A stretch of 8,926 nucleotides of DNA from Ktedonobacter sp. 13_1_20CM_4_53_11 (GTDB lineage Bacteria > Chloroflexota > Ktedonobacteria > Ktedonobacterales > Ktedonobacteraceae): assembly GCA_001919995.1 (NCBI GenBank), contig MNIY01000116.1:1-8926 (forward strand), written 5' to 3'. The position numbers and the translations under genes are program-made. This document shows, piece after piece, positions 6,224 to 8,926 of this stretch (its first letter is position 1; each line of letters begins with the position of its first letter). The notes beneath the pieces were generated by a model. That model saw only the letters and a list, made by a program, of their open reading frames with translations, was not told where the DNA came from and made no database searches.

Positions 6224-7503
6224 GCTCGAAGTACTTTACCTACAGCTTGCGGTAGCACACGCTTTACCGGGCGTGTAAAATTGCCAATCTCCACCTCCGG
6301 AGCCTCCCTTTGAACAATCTCGATCATCGTGCGCATCCCCAGCGCCTCACCCATCGAATCAAAGGCAGGCATGCGCGGCAATAACACCTCCGGATCAATG
6401 TTGAGGTTGCGCAATTGGATCAGCCGCAGACCCGTCTCCTTCAAAAAGGAGAGCAGGGCCTCTACCTCTCGCTCGCGGTCGATCATGCCAGGAAAACACA
6501 GCAGGTTGATGGAGCTATAAACGCCGGCATCACGCGCCCGCTTGAGCGACTCTTTGACATCCTCAAAGCTATAGCCTAGAGGGCGATAATAAGCAGTGTA
6601 GGTCTCCGGGTGTCCAGAAATCGTACTGGCGCGGATGGTATCGAGACCTGCATCATAGAGGCGTTGTAGCCAGCGTGGGTTGCTGGCATTGGAGTTGATG
6701 TTGATCACGCCCCTATCAGTTCGCTCGCGTATAGCCGTGATGGCCTGCTCGATACGCCGCCACTGTAACAGTGGCTCACCTTCGCAGCCCTGTCCGAAGC
6801 TGACAATTGCCTCCTCCGCCTGTTCTAAGTGCGGCAGAGCAACCTCCACAATCTCATCGACGGTAGGAATGAAGCCAAGGCGATCCTGCGGTGAGATCAG
6901 GTCCTCCTCTTCCTGTTTCGAGATACAGCCTATACAGCGTGCATTGCAGCCGGGGGAGACCGCAATTGCCATCTCCCAACGGCCAAAAAAGAGATTGCTG
7001 GCCGTGGGACAGGAGTAATCGAGCGCGCAGTGCGCGTGCTGCGCTATAATCCGGTTACGCGGGTAAGCGGCCTGTTTCTCATTGACTAAATGGGTCAGTG
7101 CTCGCCTGTTAAAAGCGCGTGGATGCCATTTGCGCGGGTCATCTGTCTTCATAGCCGCGACATAGAGGCGGCCATTCATGCCCGCCACCGCACTATAGCC
7201 GAAAAAGGGTAATGGCTCCGTACCCGGCACTTTCTCGTAGGCAGGCAGTTGTGTGCGTGTATAACCGATAGGCAAGAGCGCCGCTGCAGCCCAACCACGC
7301 GACGCCGGGATGACCTGCTGTCCCCCGTTCCGTTTCTGCCCGACTGCCAGGCGATCAGGCATCATCGATAAGGTGACGCCATCCGGCACCGATATGAGTT
7401 CAGTAGCGGCTAATGGTTGATTACCAAAGGTCAGTGCCTGTAATCGCGGCTCTTCGTGTATATCCCCATCAGGGGTACAATAAACCAGGTATGGAGTAGA
7501 CAT
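6220..7503 (-). CDS. Radical SAM protein of unknown function
   Basis: A 427-aa protein from ATG 7503 with ribosome site AAGGAA (7508-7513). The 4Fe-4S motif is CNARCIGC (C186, C190, C193; C-x3-C-x2-C), in a context SPGCNARCIGCISKQ typical of AdoMet radical enzymes. GQGCEGEPLL (237-246) matches the SAM-contacting GGE-type motif. ININSNASNP (267-276) and INLLCFPGM (332-340) fit later strands of the partial TIM barrel. The first 170 residues are not a radical SAM core; they include two extra cysteines (C159, C165) just before the barrel. There is no signal peptide or C-terminal SPASM-like cysteine cluster. I do not recognise a substrate. It lies 57 bases after a small protein gene on the same strand and is probably co-transcribed with it. 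Its stop overlaps that of the heptose kinase gene on the other strand. Confidence 0.88.
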   Translation of the reverse strand: MSTPYLVYCTPDGDIHEEPRLQALTFGNQPLAATELISVPDGVTLSMMPDRLAVGQKRNGGQQVIPASRGWAAAALLPIGYTRTQLPAYEKVPGTEPLPFFGYSAVAGMNGRLYVAAMKTDDPRKWHPRAFNRRALTHLVNEKQAAYPRNRIIAQHAHCALDYSCPTASNLFFGRWEMAIAVSPGCNARCIGCISKQEEEDLISPQDRLGFIPTVDEIVEVALPHLEQAEEAIVSFGQGCEGEPLLQWRRIEQAITAIRERTDRGVININSNASNPRWLQRLYDAGLDTIRASTISGHPETYTAYYRPLGYSFEDVKESLKRARDAGVYSSINLLCFPGMIDREREVEALLSFLKETGLRLIQLRNLNIDPEVLLPRMPAFDSMGEALGMRTMIEIVQREAPEVEIGNFTRPVKRVLPQAVGKVLRA

Positions 7504-7560
7504 TATGTTCCTTACATTCGATTATTGATGTGCTAATTGTTCCTGCGGCTCACAAATGGG

Positions 7561-7863
7561 TTAATGCATGGGCATCGGTGGTTGTGATGCTGGCAAACGT
7601 GGATTGGTAGGCTGTTCCTCGGGGTAATCATCGTCAAAGAACCTGGGCATCGCACTCGTCGTCTGGGCTTGAGCAGAGACACGCTGCTCAAGTTCACGTG
7701 CCTCCTCGTAGACAAAGCTAAGGAGTATATGCTCACCGCGCATACTCTGGCATACATGACGAATGCGTGGGTGGTCCGATTCCATCCAGGCATTGACGAC
7801 AGCTTCTAACGCGGACATATTATCTCCGCACTGTTCGCTATCAAAGCCTTTGAACCTGTACAC
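7561..7863 (-). CDS. Small hypothetical protein, about 100 aa
   Basis: A 100-aa frame from GTG 7863, with a good ribosome site (GAAAGGA, 7871-7877) 7 bases upstream. I do not recognise the family. Residues 1-55 look like a compact alpha/beta unit: MYRFKGFDS, then helix NMSALEAVVNAWMESD, then HVCQSMRGEHILLSFVYEE. The pattern of an acidic helix ending in VNAWM followed by a strand ending in FVYEE loosely recalls small Cse60-like proteins; this is only a resemblance. Residues 70-100 are acidic and then rich in Pro and Gln, probably disordered. There is no signal peptide or membrane segment. It probably forms an operon with the radical SAM gene, so it could be its partner or substrate, but no peptide-precursor features such as a core rich in Cys/Ser/Thr are visible. 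An overlapping frame at 7533-7793 on the same strand lacks a comparable start site. Confidence 0.7.
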   Translation of the reverse strand: MYRFKGFDSEQCGDNMSALEAVVNAWMESDHPRIRHVCQSMRGEHILLSFVYEEARELEQRVSAQAQTTSAMPRFFDDDYPEEQPTNPRLPASQPPMPMH

Positions 7864-7879
7864 CTTGATTTCCTTTCAA

Positions 7880-7925
7880 ATGAGCGAAAACTCATCTAGC
7901 CGTTGTGCCACGCATACGCAACGGC
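7880..7925 (-). promoter_or_regulatory. Two hairpins in the presumed leader of the small-protein gene
   Basis: GCCGTTG (7899-7905) pairs with CAACGGC (7919-7925), a perfect 7-bp stem with a 13-base loop. ATGAG (7880-7884) pairs with CTCAT (7891-7895) with a 6-base loop, three bases from the ribosome site at 7871-7877. Neither is followed by a T-run on the minus strand, so they are not obvious terminators. They could affect translation initiation or mRNA stability. Confidence 0.35.
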
Positions 7926-7947
7926 AATTCTTCCGCAGCCAAACGCT

Positions 7948-7976
7948 ATTGTATCACCCTCACCCACATTTTTCCA
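7948..7976 (-). promoter_or_regulatory. Sigma-70-like promoter candidate for the small protein/radical SAM operon
   Basis: On the minus strand, TGGAAA (7976-7971) is separated by exactly 17 bases from TACAAT (7953-7948), a 5-of-6 match to the -10 consensus; the -35 matches 4 of 6. Transcription would begin near 7941 and give a leader of about 78 bases before GTG 7863. The position is consistent with driving the downstream minus-strand genes. Confidence 0.45.
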
Positions 7977-7986
7977 TTTTTTCCTT

Positions 7987-8000
7987 AGTGCATTTGCACT
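7987..8000. repeat. Perfect 14-base dyad, candidate operator
   Basis: AGTGCATTTGCACT is a 6-bp inverted repeat with a 2-base spacer. It lies 10 bases upstream of the proposed -35 box on the minus strand. The loop is too short for an RNA hairpin, so a dimeric DNA-binding protein site is the more natural reading. I cannot assign a regulator. Confidence 0.4.
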
Positions 8001-8109
8001 TGATCTTTTCGGGTTTGGTGTGTCTACTTGCCCTCTGGGGGCAGCAGGAGCCATGTCCTTTCACGACCCGCTTGAGGGGACTGAAATTAGCAATTCCTGG
8101 CAAACTCCG

Positions 8110-8926
8110 CTAGCGCACCTCCACCCCCAGCTGCTGCAAATCCTCAAAGAAGTGCGGGTAGCTCTTTGCGATATGCCCGGTACCCACAAGTGTCAGGCCC
8201 CGGTTACTGCGTAATCCAACGATTGCCAGCGCCATCAGCAGCCGGTGATCTGAATGACCATCGACAACCACCCCACCCTCAACTCCCTGCGGCTGCCCAC
8301 GCACGATAATAGCATCATCGCGCGGCATGACGATACAACCGGCCCGTCGTAGTTCCATACAGAGGTCATTGATGCGGTCAGATTCTTTGTAGTGCAGACC
8401 CTCAATATTATAGAAAACACTCTCCCCTTCAGCAAAACATGCCGCCGCTACCAGCACCGGGATGCAATCTATCGCGCCATCACCATTCATCTCGATGCCT
8501 CGCAGCCGTCTCCCTCCTCGCAGTCTCACCATTTCACCCTCGACAACAACGTCAGCGCCCATTGCTCGCAGCGCTCCCATAAGTTCCACACCGATCTCCT
8601 CGTCCGGGCGCAGTCGCGTGAGTGTGATCTGGCTGGCCGGATCAGTAGTTACCGCGCACGCCGATAAGAGCGCCGCGGCAGAGGGATAGTCTCCTGGCAC
8701 ACTATACTCGCGAGTCTGATAGTGCTGGCCCGCTGCTATGGAGAAATGACGCAGCGCCGCATCATGTTCGACAACAATGCCTGCCTCGCGTAATACATGA
8801 AGGGTAATATGTATGAGCGCTTGTGATTTCAAATCATCTACCACAGTAATTTCAAGCGGTTCACCGATCAATGGCGCCAGGAATAGCAATGCGCTGAGAT
8901 ATTGCGAACTGCGCGCCCCGGAAATC
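8110..8926 (-). CDS. aroA: 3-phosphoshikimate 1-carboxyvinyltransferase (EPSP synthase), 5' end outside window
   Basis: About 271 C-terminal residues are visible; the frame is open to the window edge, so the TTG at 8889 is internal. EPSP synthase joins phosphoenolpyruvate to shikimate 3-phosphate in the aromatic amino acid pathway in the cytoplasm. SGARSSQYLSALL at the edge is the shikimate-phosphate-binding segment of the family. YSVPGDYPSAAALLSAC follows. LHYKESDRI is the conserved KESDR loop, DGHSDHRLLMALAIVGLRS matches the D-H-R-x-x-M motif, and AKSYPHFFEDLQQLG is the typical C-terminus with the conserved Lys-Ser-Tyr-Pro. These C-terminal motifs separate it from MurA. A full-length protein of about 430 aa would need roughly 155 more residues upstream. 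The downstream small-protein gene is 246 bases away with its own promoter-like element, so a shared transcript is not indicated. Confidence 0.95.
   Translation of the reverse strand, partial: ISGARSSQYLSALLFLAPLIGEPLEITVVDDLKSQALIHITLHVLREAGIVVEHDAALRHFSIAAGQHYQTREYSVPGDYPSAAALLSACAVTTDPASQITLTRLRPDEEIGVELMGALRAMGADVVVEGEMVRLRGGRRLRGIEMNGDGAIDCIPVLVAAACFAEGESVFYNIEGLHYKESDRINDLCMELRRAGCIVMPRDDAIIVRGQPQGVEGGVVVDGHSDHRLLMALAIVGLRSNRGLTLVGTGHIAKSYPHFFEDLQQLGVEVR

Larger units (their letters stand above)
7864..8109. other. Intergenic region between aroA and the small-protein gene
   Basis: 246 bases without a supported gene. On the minus strand it holds, from upstream to downstream, a 14-base dyad (7987-8000), a promoter-like element (7948-7976), two hairpins in the presumed leader and the ribosome site. 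No T-tailed intrinsic terminator for aroA is visible. Plus-strand frames crossing it (7763-8113, 7903-8214) lack start signals, run antisense into neighbouring genes and have no recognisable protein features. Confidence 0.7.

Noticed and set aside
6257..6276. Hairpin ACACGC/GCGTGT just past the kinase stop as a terminator
   Set aside because: The loop is 8 bases and no T-run follows on either strand; it lies in radical SAM coding DNA.
8029..8043. Hairpin TGCCC/GGGCA as aroA terminator
   Set aside because: There is no T-run after it on the minus strand and the stem is only 5 bp.
7763..8214. Plus-strand frames in the aroA/small-protein intergenic region
   Set aside because: They have no ribosome site, run antisense into supported genes, and show no protein-like features.

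Overview
This window looks like chromosomal DNA from a moderately GC-rich bacterium. I suspect a Ktedonobacteria-like member of the Chloroflexota, mainly because it carries a stand-alone IscB with an upstream omega-RNA-like region, and Ktedonobacter genomes are known for many IscB copies. This is an inference; no taxonomic marker is present.

Plus strand, 1-6223: a surface-glycan operon built on the heptose pathway. It has three glycosyltransferase family 9 (heptosyltransferase-type) genes, the first cut by the window edge. They are followed by gmhA (sedoheptulose-7-phosphate isomerase) and a kinase-only RfaE/HldE-type gene (heptose-7-phosphate kinase). Two junctions are 4-base ATGA overlaps, so the genes are tightly coupled. 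The isomerase and kinase make heptose 1,7-bisphosphate, and the GT9 enzymes would use the activated heptose or a related sugar. The phosphatase (GmhB) and the nucleotidyltransferase are not in this window.

Inserted in this operon, about 515-2130, between the first and second GT9 genes and in the same orientation, is an IscB element. It consists of about 250 bases of strongly foldable non-coding DNA (candidate omega RNA) followed directly by a 440-codon iscB with all RuvC and HNH catalytic residues. No transposase accompanies it. The likely guide segment of the omega RNA overlaps the last codons and stop of the upstream GT9 gene. A 7-bp inverted repeat spans the iscB stop codon at the right side.

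Minus strand, 8926-6220: aroA (EPSP synthase, 5' end cut by the window), then a 246-base intergenic region with a promoter-like element, a perfect 14-base dyad and a hairpin-rich leader. Next come a small 100-aa protein of unknown function and a 427-aa radical SAM protein of unknown function. The radical SAM gene converges on the heptose kinase gene and the two stop codons overlap.

The main items for follow-up are the IscB/omega-RNA unit with its self-locus guide, and the uncharacterised small protein/radical SAM pair with its apparent regulatory region.
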